Assembly (NCBI GenBank): GCA_015056575.1
Contig: SVGA01000002.1
Span: 62,001-126,000, forward strand
From: Butyrivibrio sp.
GTDB taxonomy: Bacteria > Bacillota > Clostridia > Lachnospirales > Lachnospiraceae
Reading direction: 5' to 3'
Length of the DNA stretch: 64,000 bases
Within the stretch, counting starts at the first letter, position 1, and each line of letters starts with the position of its first letter. The translations under genes were made by a program, and so were the position numbers. This document shows positions 31,237 through 40,942 of the stretch, one piece after another. A model generated the notes under the pieces. It was not told the origin of the DNA. It saw only the letters and a list, made by a program, of their open reading frames with translations, and made no database searches.

Positions 31237-34200
31237 ATACACCTACGTTTGTAAGTTCTCTATATATTCCCTTCCTGTCTGTATAATAAATATGCCCAGG
31301 ACAGAGCAACAGATCTTTAGAACCATCTGTAAGATAAATCTGTGGAGATCCATCCGATGACATGAAATAAATATATTTACTATCATTCTCCTTTATCCTT
31401 AAACATCCGGATTTAAGTGTAACGTCACCGTTAGCGTTTACCTGAAATTTGCCATTATTGTTTATGGCGATAGCGTTCAACGTTCCAGTCTTTATTTTAT
31501 CCGCTGATATAGTTCCTGACTTTATCAGGCTGGCATTTATACAGAGCTGTCCTGAGCTGTTTAGATACAGTCCCTGATTACTGTCAGTTGCTGAACCTCC
31601 TGTCATTGTGGATACTATCTCGTTCTTCAGCATAGTATCCGAATCATTTGGTGACCACCTGCAGGAAGCTGCTGCCGTCTGCGCAGTCTCACTTCCCGTA
31701 AGCCTGCATATCATCATTCCGCAGAATTCTGTGGAGCATCCATTCGTCATGCCCACCCTCATCTTGGTCTTGTACTTTCCAGATTCATACTCCCAGAAAT
31801 AAGCTGTGTTCTTCATATCCCACTTATTGCTTGTATCTTTGCCCTTAAGGAAAGTATCCTCACCGATAAACCTAAACCATTTCCCTGACTTTATCTGTGC
31901 AATGGTAAGGTTCAGCGTGGTATAAATACCCCATGTAGAACTGTTTCCCCATCTTCTGAACAGCCTAAAATAAACAGGATCCGTTTCTTTATAAGCTGCG
32001 TCAGCCGTGTTAGGAACATACGCAGTACAATGGTCTGCCTGTTCCAATTTCATACAGGCAAACTGGATATTCCCTGCTCCTGTTATACCTATTTGAATAT
32101 TGGTGATCTCGCTATTCTCACTTGTAGCTGTAAACTTCACGCAGCGTCTTTGCCAAGAGGTATTTGTTACCTTGGAGTTGAAAAGCGTCAGTTCACATGC
32201 ATTTGTGGTCGTATTCCAGTTACGGATAAGGATAGTCGCTGATGTTGTTCCATCAATCAGCCTCGAATACCAGGAAAGAATGTATGTCTTACCCTTGGTA
32301 AGCGTTACCTTCTGGGCAAAGTCCCTGTTCCCGGTAGTATTACCCTTGATTGTATAAGCAAGTGGATATGGAAGCATATATTTGTCTGTAGTTCCAAGGT
32401 TGTTATACCCCGTTACTACAGAGCCTTTCCCGTTTCCACCAGATGTAAGGACCCATCCGCTATCAGCTACACTTGATACAAGCTTGTTATCAGCAGTTCC
32501 CTTAAGCAGGTTCGGATTAAGCTTGAGCCTGTAATAATATGAGAACATGTACTTTCCCGCATCGATAGGAATTGCCTGCCCCACGTCCTGCTCATTTGTA
32601 TTGTATGGCTTTATCCACAATGAGTTAGTCACAGGAACGCCCTCTGGTGGATTGGTAGCTATATCTACAAGGTCAACTGCTCCGTTTGTAGAATTATTAC
32701 TGTCGCCCATCCATATGCCCTTCTCCCAAGACTGGAATGTCAGCCATTCCGTACCTATCTTGTTGAAATGAGCCGTGTTTCTCCAGATATTCTGAAGAGT
32801 GGATCCTGAAAGCTCAAGGGATGTGGCTTTCATCTTAAGAATCCCATTATCCAGATCAAGGTAAAAAGTTGAGCCGTCCTTGGACTTTAAGATACCCGTA
32901 GCGATATATTCTGCATTTACATATAATTTGCCATCTTTCAGATATATTCCCTGAGTCTGGCCATTATTGGTGAGCTTATTAAAAATACTTGTCTGTGTCT
33001 GATTATTCACAGCAGCTTTGGCAACCTTATCAGCATAGCTCTGCAAGTCCTCCGGCGCAGGTGTCCAAGCCGTAGCTTTCTGACCTATCTCAAGCTTAAG
33101 GTTCCATACCTTGACTGTCGCTCCTGATGTTACCTTGTCCATCCTGATACGAATACCAAGAGCTGTACTATCGATAAGAGCTGTAGAGCTTGACACAGCT
33201 ACAGTCCTCTGTACATGACCACCTTTATTAGATGCCGATAAAGTTACATCACCCGACATCATCTCCCATGGATTTGCATTAAATCCTATCTTAAACTTTC
33301 CCGAAGGAGAATCCTTATTAACCGACCAGTCAAAGGAAATGGTCAGATAATCCTTATTTGTCAACTTGAGATTTGAAAGGGCACCACATGCAAGCCTGTA
33401 TGGGTAATCTGATGCCGTATCAGCAGCAAAATTCGTATATGAACCATTATTTGTGGCAGTATTCTCATTCTCGCCACCTTTTGCATAAAGCTCTATTGCG
33501 GTTCCCGTATTTAGAACAAGATTCCTTCCACCAATCTTGAGATTATCAAGAGCGGTCTTTGTATTGTTGGCTGTGGTCTTAGCCGTATCTGCTGTTGATT
33601 TGGCTGTGTCAGCTGTCGATTTCGCTGTGTCCGCTGTAGACTTGGCTGTATCAGCTGTCGACTTTGCGGTATTTGCAGTCGTCTTTGCTGTGTTGGCAGT
33701 GGAATTAGCTGTATTTGCAGTTGTGTTGGCAGAATTGATAGCACCCGCAAGTGTTGGAGTCGTTGTTGTGGTGGTCTTATCTGTCCATGTAATCTGGCTT
33801 CTTGTCCATATGTAATAACCAGACTTCCAAGCAGGACATGTAGTCACCCAAGAACCGCCAGTCTGAGTGGTATTTGATGATGAAAGATAGTACTGCTCGA
33901 CAATGGCGGTCACTCCTTTTCCATCGGAACCGTTCTTTCCATCCGTGCCATTTTTACCGTTGGTACCATCCTTACCTGGTGCACCGTCCTTTCCGTTAGT
34001 GCCGTTGATACCATCCTTACCGTTCACACCGTCTTTTCCCGGTGCTCCATCTTTTCCATTAACACCATCCTTGCCATCTTTGCCATTGGCTCCATCTTTA
34101 CCCGCTGCCCCGGTTGCTCCCTTTGCCCCGGAGATACAGGTTGCTGCGCTATATGAAGCCTCTCCATCTGCTGTTGTGGTCTTTGTCCTCTGCCATATAT

Positions 34201-35821
34201 ACTTTCCGTCCACCCATGCAGGAGCCTTGGTACTCCATCCGCTTGTAGGAGCTGTCGTAGCTGAAGTGTTCTGTGCGTACTCAACATCCACATCGATGAT
34301 GCTCTTATTTACTGCTTCCTCGATGTTTTCGATAGGAGTGTCTCCAATGGATCCTGCCTGAAGACAGAACTCACCTGTCTCCATGTTCCAATAATTACGA
34401 CCCTTTTCATCTGAAATGATACCTGTCTTTATGAGGTTTGCATCAAGCTTTCCTGTAGTGATATAGTCAGCTACAATTGCTCCATCCTGCGTTATGGCAA
34501 GAGGGAAGCTTCCATCATAGCCATCCTTAGAAAAGCCAAGACCGCCCTGATTGAATCTCCATATCCTCTTGGCAGTTTCCTTGTCATTCGTATCCATCAC
34601 AAGGATCTCATTGGGCTCAACAACAACATAACCATGAGTTGCATTATTGATAAGAGCCGTTGCATTCCTTCCTGCCTGAGCGAGGACTGAATCCGTATCA
34701 ACATCCTTGATCCTTTTTATTATCTCCTCATTAGCTTCCTTGGCACTTTCAGTAAAAGACCTGTTTATCTCCGAACTTCCAAGTGTGATGGTATTGTCAG
34801 CCACGCTATCAAGACAGAGCCTTAAGTTGCTTACAGGAAATCTCTTCTTAAGTCCATGAGGACCCGAAATGACCCATACATATTGTCCGACCTTGAATGC
34901 CGGTATCTCTTCATCAGAATAATGAAGGTCGACTGCGCTACATTCGATGGTCATGTTGTCAAACTGCCTTTCTTCAAGATACTTCCTTCCCTTGGAAAGA
35001 AGGGCTGATGCTGTAGTAACCCCATCCCATGTCACAACTTTTGTGATGATACCGAAGTTTTCCACGGCTTCTGCGCTCTCAAGATAAGGTTTTCCACCGT
35101 TCACATCTTCAATGGTGAGTCTTTTCTTGATCGTTTCCGTAGACTCACTGTCAAGAACTGCTCCAAGAGGGATAATCCTTGTAGCAAGGTCCGTGGTATT
35201 GAATCCGCTTGTGAAATCAAGGAGATTAGAGCCAAATTCTATCTTCTGGTCGCTCGTATCAAGGTAGTCGCCCAGATAATCCAGATAGAGCTTTCCACCT
35301 TCGTTCCTTACGAACAGATATCCTCCAAGGTCATCAAGAAGGTCTTCCTTTATCTCAGTTATGGTCGGATTGTAATTGGTAAACCTATACAGGGAGTCGT
35401 TGGCATCCCTTGCTGTGACAACTCCTACAGTAAACTGTCTGCTTGTCTCGACCTGGCTGTTATGGACAGATACAAGTTTCTCAAGATAGCCACGTACCGT
35501 GATACCGTGATATTCTGTTAAAGGCTGGATGGAATCATTGAAAAAGGCCAATGCACCTTCGCAATACACTGACCTTCTTTTCTGGAAATCATCCTCTATC
35601 TCTGTTGCCCTACCCGTGAAGATAATCTCATCATCCCTATAGACGGTAATGGTGGACTTCATCCTCTTTATGGATTCTTCTAGTCCGCTCCCTGGAAGAA
35701 CTGTAAATGAAAGACTCCCGGCTTTGTTGACCTCAAGCTCCAATGTGGGGCTAACGATGAGGCTTTCATCGTCTCTGCTGTCGTATATAGTTTTACCATC
35801 ACATAAAATCTTATAGATCAT
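31235..35821 (-). CDS. Tail-tip/receptor-binding protein with collagen-like stalk
   Basis: A 1528-residue protein. The N-terminal part (about 1-380) resembles the Tal/prophage-tail base hub (ELEVNKAGSLSFTVLPGSG). A flexible region leads to a collagen-like Gly-x-y stalk (about 565-640: GKDGANGKDGKDGVNGKDG and further units), then a heptad-like TAN/TAK-ST repeat (about 690-740) that should form a trimeric coiled coil. The rest contains repeated carbohydrate-binding-like beta domains (ARTVAVSSSTALI style, WTPAPEDL) and a C-terminal tip. It overlaps the Dit stop by 4 bases. It probably carries host recognition and is the largest protein of the phage. Confidence 0.85.
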   Translation of the reverse strand: MIYKILCDGKTIYDSRDDESLIVSPTLELEVNKAGSLSFTVLPGSGLEESIKRMKSTITVYRDDEIIFTGRATEIEDDFQKRRSVYCEGALAFFNDSIQPLTEYHGITVRGYLEKLVSVHNSQVETSRQFTVGVVTARDANDSLYRFTNYNPTITEIKEDLLDDLGGYLFVRNEGGKLYLDYLGDYLDTSDQKIEFGSNLLDFTSGFNTTDLATRIIPLGAVLDSESTETIKKRLTIEDVNGGKPYLESAEAVENFGIITKVVTWDGVTTASALLSKGRKYLEERQFDNMTIECSAVDLHYSDEEIPAFKVGQYVWVISGPHGLKKRFPVSNLRLCLDSVADNTITLGSSEINRSFTESAKEANEEIIKRIKDVDTDSVLAQAGRNATALINNATHGYVVVEPNEILVMDTNDKETAKRIWRFNQGGLGFSKDGYDGSFPLAITQDGAIVADYITTGKLDANLIKTGIISDEKGRNYWNMETGEFCLQAGSIGDTPIENIEEAVNKSIIDVDVEYAQNTSATTAPTSGWSTKAPAWVDGKYIWQRTKTTTADGEASYSAATCISGAKGATGAAGKDGANGKDGKDGVNGKDGAPGKDGVNGKDGINGTNGKDGAPGKDGTNGKNGTDGKNGSDGKGVTAIVEQYYLSSSNTTQTGGSWVTTCPAWKSGYYIWTRSQITWTDKTTTTTTPTLAGAINSANTTANTANSTANTAKTTANTAKSTADTAKSTADTAKSTADTAKSTADTAKTTANNTKTALDNLKIGGRNLVLNTGTAIELYAKGGENENTATNNGSYTNFAADTASDYPYRLACGALSNLKLTNKDYLTISFDWSVNKDSPSGKFKIGFNANPWEMMSGDVTLSASNKGGHVQRTVAVSSSTALIDSTALGIRIRMDKVTSGATVKVWNLKLEIGQKATAWTPAPEDLQSYADKVAKAAVNNQTQTSIFNKLTNNGQTQGIYLKDGKLYVNAEYIATGILKSKDGSTFYLDLDNGILKMKATSLELSGSTLQNIWRNTAHFNKIGTEWLTFQSWEKGIWMGDSNNSTNGAVDLVDIATNPPEGVPVTNSLWIKPYNTNEQDVGQAIPIDAGKYMFSYYYRLKLNPNLLKGTADNKLVSSVADSGWVLTSGGNGKGSVVTGYNNLGTTDKYMLPYPLAYTIKGNTTGNRDFAQKVTLTKGKTYILSWYSRLIDGTTSATILIRNWNTTTNACELTLFNSKVTNTSWQRRCVKFTATSENSEITNIQIGITGAGNIQFACMKLEQADHCTAYVPNTADAAYKETDPVYFRLFRRWGNSSTWGIYTTLNLTIAQIKSGKWFRFIGEDTFLKGKDTSNKWDMKNTAYFWEYESGKYKTKMRVGMTNGCSTEFCGMMICRLTGSETAQTAAASCRWSPNDSDTMLKNEIVSTMTGGSATDSNQGLYLNSSGQLCINASLIKSGTISADKIKTGTLNAIAINNNGKFQVNANGDVTLKSGCLRIKENDSKYIYFMSSDGSPQIYLTDGSKDLLLCPGHIYYTDRKGIYRELTNVGV

Positions 35822-36459
35822 AAGCTCTGCACCTTAAACTCCACAGTTATGTTTCCTGTTCCCTTAAATGTCAGCTTTGACTCACCATTTGGGATGCAGA
35901 TATCAAATATCCTGTTCTTTTCCGGGGATAAATGATAACTTACTCCATCAAATGTGACATCCATTTCCTTATCAGCCGTAATAGTCGGTACTGTAGGTAC
36001 CCCATCATTGGTTATGGGTACCTGCTTTGTTCCCGAAACCGCCACGGTCTTCTTGTAGCCATTTTTATGTGTTTTCTTTGGCTCGACTACGCATTTTATA
36101 GCAATCTCAGCAAGCTGTCTGTTCGTAGAAAAGTCATCTATGCTGACCCTGCCCGTATAGTGGTAATCAGGATCATCATCAAGCACTATATCCAGCCGTT
36201 TTCCGTGGATAGTGTTAAGTACATTAGAGTAGGTACCCACCCACTCCTCTTTCGGATTCGGAACTCTGAAAATAAAAGAAAGCTCTCTGTCCTCATAAGC
36301 CACTCTTCCCGTAAGAGCCTCAGTAATGTCCAAGTTGCCATCCCTTCCCGGAATCTCCACGGTTGTCGTCTTTGGAACAGGAGGGCTTATCTTCTTTGAA
36401 TATAAAACAAGCCCAAGGTCTGTATCAGACCGTAGGCTTCCGAACTTCACACCTTTCAT
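35818..36459 (-). CDS. Distal tail protein (Dit)
   Basis: 213 residues. The N-terminal KFGSLRSDTDLGLVLYSKKISPPVPKTTTVEIPGRDG (quoted as LGLVLYSKKISPP and TTVEIPGRDG) has the Val-Glu-Ile-Pro-Gly-[RK]-[DN]-G signature of phage tail/Dit proteins. The ring-forming domain continues with LSFIFRV and HGKRLDIVLDDDPDYHYTGRV, and a C-terminal galectin-like domain ends VEFKVQSL. Dit hexamers join the tail tube to the tip protein. The gene overlaps the tape-measure stop and the tip-protein start by 4 bases each, the usual compact order. Confidence 0.88.
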   Translation of the reverse strand: MKGVKFGSLRSDTDLGLVLYSKKISPPVPKTTTVEIPGRDGNLDITEALTGRVAYEDRELSFIFRVPNPKEEWVGTYSNVLNTIHGKRLDIVLDDDPDYHYTGRVSIDDFSTNRQLAEIAIKCVVEPKKTHKNGYKKTVAVSGTKQVPITNDGVPTVPTITADKEMDVTFDGVSYHLSPEKNRIFDICIPNGESKLTFKGTGNITVEFKVQSL

Positions 36460-38945
36460 GACCTTGATGCCCTCCTTGATAAATTACCGAGTGCCATATC
36501 CATCTTTGGGGCTATACCTCCGACAAGGACTCCGCTGTCAAGATATACGCTCGTATCTTTGTCAGCAATCACCTTCAAAAGGCTTACAACCTGACTGTTC
36601 TGTCCCCTCATACCATCTGCTACCGCTTCAGCAACATAAGTCTTAAGGACATCGATAGGAGCAACAGCCTCTTTTCCTGCTTCTCCCCCACCAAGAAGTC
36701 TTCCGTTCTGCATTCCGAAGATTGTAGGACCGTCAAGGATACCACCATTCTTGTACCAATCCACAGAAAGATGTGGAACTGATGGTGGATCCAGAGAAAA
36801 GCTACCGCTGATGGAAAAGTGTGGCAATTTGATATGAGGAAGGCTCCAACTGAAGTTAAAGAAGCTCTTAATGCGCTCTATCGCATTATGGACAGCATCT
36901 GCTGCCTGAGACATCTTGTTCTGGAAAGCCTGCTTGATGCCATCAAGCTTACCTCCTGAAAGTGTATTTATCACATCAAAGCCAAGAGTGTATCTTTCCT
37001 TTATGGCCGTCCACAGAGCGGCAACTGTACCTTTTATGCCACCACCGTTATCATCAAATGCCTTCTTTATGTTGGAGAGCTTCTGTGAAACCATGCTCTT
37101 AAGGTTGTCTGTAGTCTTGGAAACATGGTCTTTTATGTTATTCCAAGTCTGGGAGGTGTTTTCCTTTATCTCTGACCACTTCTGAGCCATGTGCTCCTTG
37201 AGCTGCCCAGCCTTTTCCTTGATGGTATCCCAGTTCTTATATAAAAGGACTCCTGCAGCAACTACCGCTCCGATTATCGCGATTACAGGACCTGCTGCCA
37301 CAACGATACCGCCAAGTGCCGATGCTCCTGAAACAAGAGCGGGGACTACTCCTCCGCTGCATGCAACTGTTAATAGCTTGACTACAGAAACAACTTTAGG
37401 AATGACAGTCAGGATTGTTCCCACAGCAGTTATGACCTTTCCTACTACGATAAGTACCGGTCCCAAGGCTGCAACTACAAGTCCGACTGTGATTATCGTT
37501 CTCTTTGTACCTTCATCCATGTGATTCAGCTTATCAACAAACGCCTGCACATGTTCCACAATTTTCCTGATCACAGGCATCATGGTGTCGCCAAGGGAAA
37601 TAGCAAGTTCCTGCAGCTGTGATTTAAGGATCTGCAACTGTCCCGAAAGATTATCCTGCATGGTCTTCGCCATCTGCTCGGATGTTCCATCGCAGTTTGC
37701 AATAGCCCCACTCAGTTTATTGATGTCTGCATCAGCTGCATTCATAATCGCGAGGAAGCCCGACATTGCATTCTTGCCTACAAGTGCTTCTGCGTTTGCT
37801 GCCTGCTCGGATTCTGACATCTGTGAAAATGCCACCCTACAGTCTGCAAGGATATCTGACAGGTCACGCATGGATCCATCAGTGTTGGTTGTGGCAATCT
37901 GCATCTCACCAAAGGATGCTCCTGTGAATTTGACCTCTCCTGCGAGGTTGTTCATGATGGTACGGAGCGATGTTCCTGCCTGCGATGACTTTATCCCGGC
38001 ATTAGCCATAAGTCCGATTGCTTCTGCCGTATCTTCAACAGAAAAACCAAGGGCCCCTGCGATAGGAGCTGCGTACTTGAATGTCTCACCCATCATGGAC
38101 ACATTGGTATTTGCATTGGAAGAAGCTGCTGCAAGGACATCAGCGAAATGTCCTGAGTCCTCCGCGGACAGTCCAAAAGCTGTGAGTGCATCAGTTACGA
38201 TGTCAGATGTGGTTGCCAAATCTTCCCCGGAAGCAGCTGCAAGGTTCATGATACCCTCGATACCGCCAAGCATATCCTCTGTCTTCCATCCTGCCATAGC
38301 CATGTAGTTCATGGCATCTGCTGCCTCGGAAGCTGAGAACTTTGTCTTGGCTCCCATCTCCCTAGCCTTATTTCGAAGGTCATCAAAGTCCTTACCAACT
38401 GCCCCAGAAACTGCAGCCACCTTACTCATGGACGCATCAAAATCAGCTGTTGTCTTTACAGCGGCTGCTCCTACACCTGTCACGGCTGCGGAGAGAGGCA
38501 TGAGCTTCTGACCGACACCAGAGATAGAATTTCCCACGTCCTTCATCTTGTTTCCAACAGCTGTCATCTTCTCAAGAGCCACACCTGACTTTGATGCCTG
38601 CTCTTCGAGGTCTTTCAGCTTGATAGTGGTTTCTTCAATCTCTCTCTGCAAGGAATCGTACTGATCCTGGGTGATGTCTCCATTCTTCAAGGCTTCCTTA
38701 GCCTGTCTCTCAGCTTCCTTCAGTGCATCGAGCTTTTCCTTCGTCTCCTTGATGGCATCCCCAAGTAGCCTGTACTGCTGTGCAGCCAAGGTGCTATTCC
38801 CCGGGTCCAATTTAAGAAGCTTATTCACATCCTTAAGCTGTGACTGAGTCGACCTTATATCACTATTAACTTGTTTTAATGAAGCCGAGAGTTTGGTGGT
38901 ATCTCCGCCAATCTCGACTGTAATTCCCCTGAGCCTATCAGCCAT
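36456..38945 (-). CDS. Tape measure protein
   Basis: 829 residues. The N-terminus (1-110) is a coiled coil typical of the TP901-type family (LSASLKQVNSDIRSTQSQLKDVN). The middle (about 140-430) has GVGAAAVKTTADFDASMSKVAAVSG and the MNYMAMAGWKTEDMLGGIEG region of the PhageMin_Tail family, followed by membrane-spanning stretches (about 470-570: TVGLVVAALGPVLIVVGKVI and GIVVAAGPVIAIIGAVVAAGVLL). Its length sets tail length; at about 0.15 nm per residue this would be a tail near 120 nm. It is preceded by a terminator that separates it from the SGNH gene. Confidence 0.92.
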   Translation of the reverse strand: MADRLRGITVEIGGDTTKLSASLKQVNSDIRSTQSQLKDVNKLLKLDPGNSTLAAQQYRLLGDAIKETKEKLDALKEAERQAKEALKNGDITQDQYDSLQREIEETTIKLKDLEEQASKSGVALEKMTAVGNKMKDVGNSISGVGQKLMPLSAAVTGVGAAAVKTTADFDASMSKVAAVSGAVGKDFDDLRNKAREMGAKTKFSASEAADAMNYMAMAGWKTEDMLGGIEGIMNLAAASGEDLATTSDIVTDALTAFGLSAEDSGHFADVLAAASSNANTNVSMMGETFKYAAPIAGALGFSVEDTAEAIGLMANAGIKSSQAGTSLRTIMNNLAGEVKFTGASFGEMQIATTNTDGSMRDLSDILADCRVAFSQMSESEQAANAEALVGKNAMSGFLAIMNAADADINKLSGAIANCDGTSEQMAKTMQDNLSGQLQILKSQLQELAISLGDTMMPVIRKIVEHVQAFVDKLNHMDEGTKRTIITVGLVVAALGPVLIVVGKVITAVGTILTVIPKVVSVVKLLTVACSGGVVPALVSGASALGGIVVAAGPVIAIIGAVVAAGVLLYKNWDTIKEKAGQLKEHMAQKWSEIKENTSQTWNNIKDHVSKTTDNLKSMVSQKLSNIKKAFDDNGGGIKGTVAALWTAIKERYTLGFDVINTLSGGKLDGIKQAFQNKMSQAADAVHNAIERIKSFFNFSWSLPHIKLPHFSISGSFSLDPPSVPHLSVDWYKNGGILDGPTIFGMQNGRLLGGGEAGKEAVAPIDVLKTYVAEAVADGMRGQNSQVVSLLKVIADKDTSVYLDSGVLVGGIAPKMDMALGNLSRRASRS

Positions 38946-38973
38946 GTTCTCCTCCTAAGAATGCACGAAAAAA

Positions 38974-38999
38974 GCACCTACCCTGTAACAGGTAGATGC
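38974..38999 (-). terminator. Terminator between the SGNH gene and the tape measure gene
   Basis: Arms GCACCTACC/GGTAGATGC pair with one mismatch. On the minus strand the stem ends GGTGC-TTTTTT-CGTGCA. The same 17-base tail (TGCACGAAAAAAGCACC on the plus strand) recurs at 46765-46781 after another inserted gene cluster. Confidence 0.75.
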
Positions 39000-39006
39000 C
39001 CTATTA

Positions 39007-40926
39007 TCATGCGAACAAACTTGATATAGCTGCCGCATTGTACTTCGCCATTCTTAATGCTCCTGTGGCATTTGGATGTAATCCATCTGCCAAACACTCG
39101 CCATTTGTATTCTTTACTTCATTTGCCATGAGAATTCCACAACGATTAGTCTCAATGTTGTGTACGGAACCATACGCAGTGAGAATCTTAAGCGCATTAG
39201 CCCATTCCACAATCCTATGGACTTCTCTTGACCCCTTCGCACCCTGTATCGGATTGCACCAACATATCACTGCATCTGGATACAAGTTATGAAGCGTCTC
39301 GTTGCAATATCGGAAAGCACCTTCTGAATGTGTTTTATCAAGTTCATCCAACGCCACCATTTCATTATCGCTATTTATATAGGTTGCCTTTGCTGATGAA
39401 TCACTCGCACTAATGCCACTGTTAGTACCAATGGCAATAATAATCAGATCAGGAGCTTCATAATTGTTATTGATAATCTTCTGAACCTGGTTACCCAGCG
39501 TATTATTATCCTGCGCAGAGCTTACCGGATTTCCATCATAAACAGTATTTTTATTGTCATTCAGCACCGCGCTGTTAACAGCTGTATTAGCAACTTTCAC
39601 GCAACCAGTCAGGTTGATGAAATTATCAACCCAGCTTCTGTTACCAGTCAGTGCAGTAATAGAATCACCCATGAAAATGACCTTCTTACCTGCAAGCTTC
39701 ATCCCAGTACTAAGGTTATTAACCTCAGATGCCAAGTCAGCTATGGTTGTCTCCTCGCCATAAGAATTTGAAACTCCTACGTTGTATGAAAAGACCTTAT
39801 TCGATGTCAATCCAATCGATACTGGGGATGTTAATTTCTTATCCGCTATCGTCTTTGGCGTTAAATACACTACAACATCCTGATCACTTGTTATTGGAGC
39901 TTTCAAAGATACCTGACCAAGATTAATATATGTGTTTGTATGCGCATAGAAAGAAAACCCAATACTGCTTTCCTGTGTAGTAATATTCTTGAACCTAAAT
40001 GTCAGCTCGTTATCAATAGACGGGTTGATTTCCACATTAAAAAATGCTCCAGCCCAATTATTTGATACAGCATCGACATCTACGGTACCATCTGTCTTTT
40101 CTTCAACGATACAATCACCAAATTTATTATCATAAACACCTTTTTGAACTGTTTTGGGATTTATTGGCGTACTGTAAAGTCCGGCCTTAGTCACAAAACT
40201 ATCTGTATCGGGAATGTCTTTCTTTTTGGCATACTCAGAAAGGTCGATACCTTCTCCCGTGCCACCAAGGGAAGCGAGCCACTCTGCTTCTGTCCCAGAA
40301 AAGCCATTATCACAGGCTATTTCATAAGCAGATTTACCGTTAAGTCCTGCACTCCCTTTGTCACCCTTTGAGCCCTTGTCGCCTTTTTCACCCTTTAGGC
40401 TGTCACGGTTTGCAGCCACATAGCTTTCCACTGCAGATGCTATATCTTCATCAGTTGCAGCTCCACTTACTGGATGCTCCGCCAAATAACCCTCTACCGA
40501 CTCCCTAATGCTCTCATCATCAACCTTACCAGATTCCATCCCTGCAAGCTTGCTCATTATCTGCTCAAACATAGTAGGAGTAATGTTCGGAATGTCTCCC
40601 CCTGTCTTTGAGCCAGCCTCAGCATGAATCGTAGCAACAGTTGATGTTATTGTCGTATTATCCTTGATACCATAGACTGATACATAAATCTCAGAAGCTC
40701 TGTCTGACCTCAAAACCTCTGCCGGAATTACGCATGAATCACTCTCATCAAGAATCACGTTATAACTTGAGTTTCCCTGACGGAACACGGCAGCTTTTTC
40801 CGTTCCTTCCCACTCGGATGAAAAAGAAAAATTGATTCTGTGAATATGCTTACTATTGGTAGCGATTGTAGTATTATCCGTTCTGGTCAGAATATGTCTC
40901 TGAACTGAAAAAGCTAAGTCAATCAA
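39007..40926 (-). CDS. Tail-associated SGNH/GDSL hydrolase with collagen-like linker
   Basis: 639 residues from a TTG at 40926, 8 bases after GGAGG; no ATG fits. Residues 1-115 resemble the BppU-type N-terminal domain of phage baseplate proteins (INFSFSSEWEGTEKAAVFRQG). Then come a short collagen-like stretch (GEKGDKGSKGDKGSAGLNG, about 178-196), a middle beta domain and a C-terminal SGNH hydrolase (about 415-639). In the hydrolase VIFMGDSIT carries the nucleophile Ser, IAIGTNSG block III, and DGLHPN the Asp/His pair. It probably deacetylates or cleaves surface glycans during adsorption. Lying between the tail chaperone and tape measure it is out of its usual place. Confidence 0.8.
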   Translation of the reverse strand: MIDLAFSVQRHILTRTDNTTIATNSKHIHRINFSFSSEWEGTEKAAVFRQGNSSYNVILDESDSCVIPAEVLRSDRASEIYVSVYGIKDNTTITSTVATIHAEAGSKTGGDIPNITPTMFEQIMSKLAGMESGKVDDESIRESVEGYLAEHPVSGAATDEDIASAVESYVAANRDSLKGEKGDKGSKGDKGSAGLNGKSAYEIACDNGFSGTEAEWLASLGGTGEGIDLSEYAKKKDIPDTDSFVTKAGLYSTPINPKTVQKGVYDNKFGDCIVEEKTDGTVDVDAVSNNWAGAFFNVEINPSIDNELTFRFKNITTQESSIGFSFYAHTNTYINLGQVSLKAPITSDQDVVVYLTPKTIADKKLTSPVSIGLTSNKVFSYNVGVSNSYGEETTIADLASEVNNLSTGMKLAGKKVIFMGDSITALTGNRSWVDNFINLTGCVKVANTAVNSAVLNDNKNTVYDGNPVSSAQDNNTLGNQVQKIINNNYEAPDLIIIAIGTNSGISASDSSAKATYINSDNEMVALDELDKTHSEGAFRYCNETLHNLYPDAVICWCNPIQGAKGSREVHRIVEWANALKILTAYGSVHNIETNRCGILMANEVKNTNGECLADGLHPNATGALRMAKYNAAAISSLFA

Positions 40927-40942
40927 TTCCCTAACCTCCTAT

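Noticed and set aside
33540..34130. Regular repeats resembling a CRISPR array or satellite DNA
   Set aside because: They are codon-level repeats of the collagen-like and TAN/TAK parts of the tail-tip protein, without constant repeat and unique spacers. The long opposite-strand frames here are shadows.
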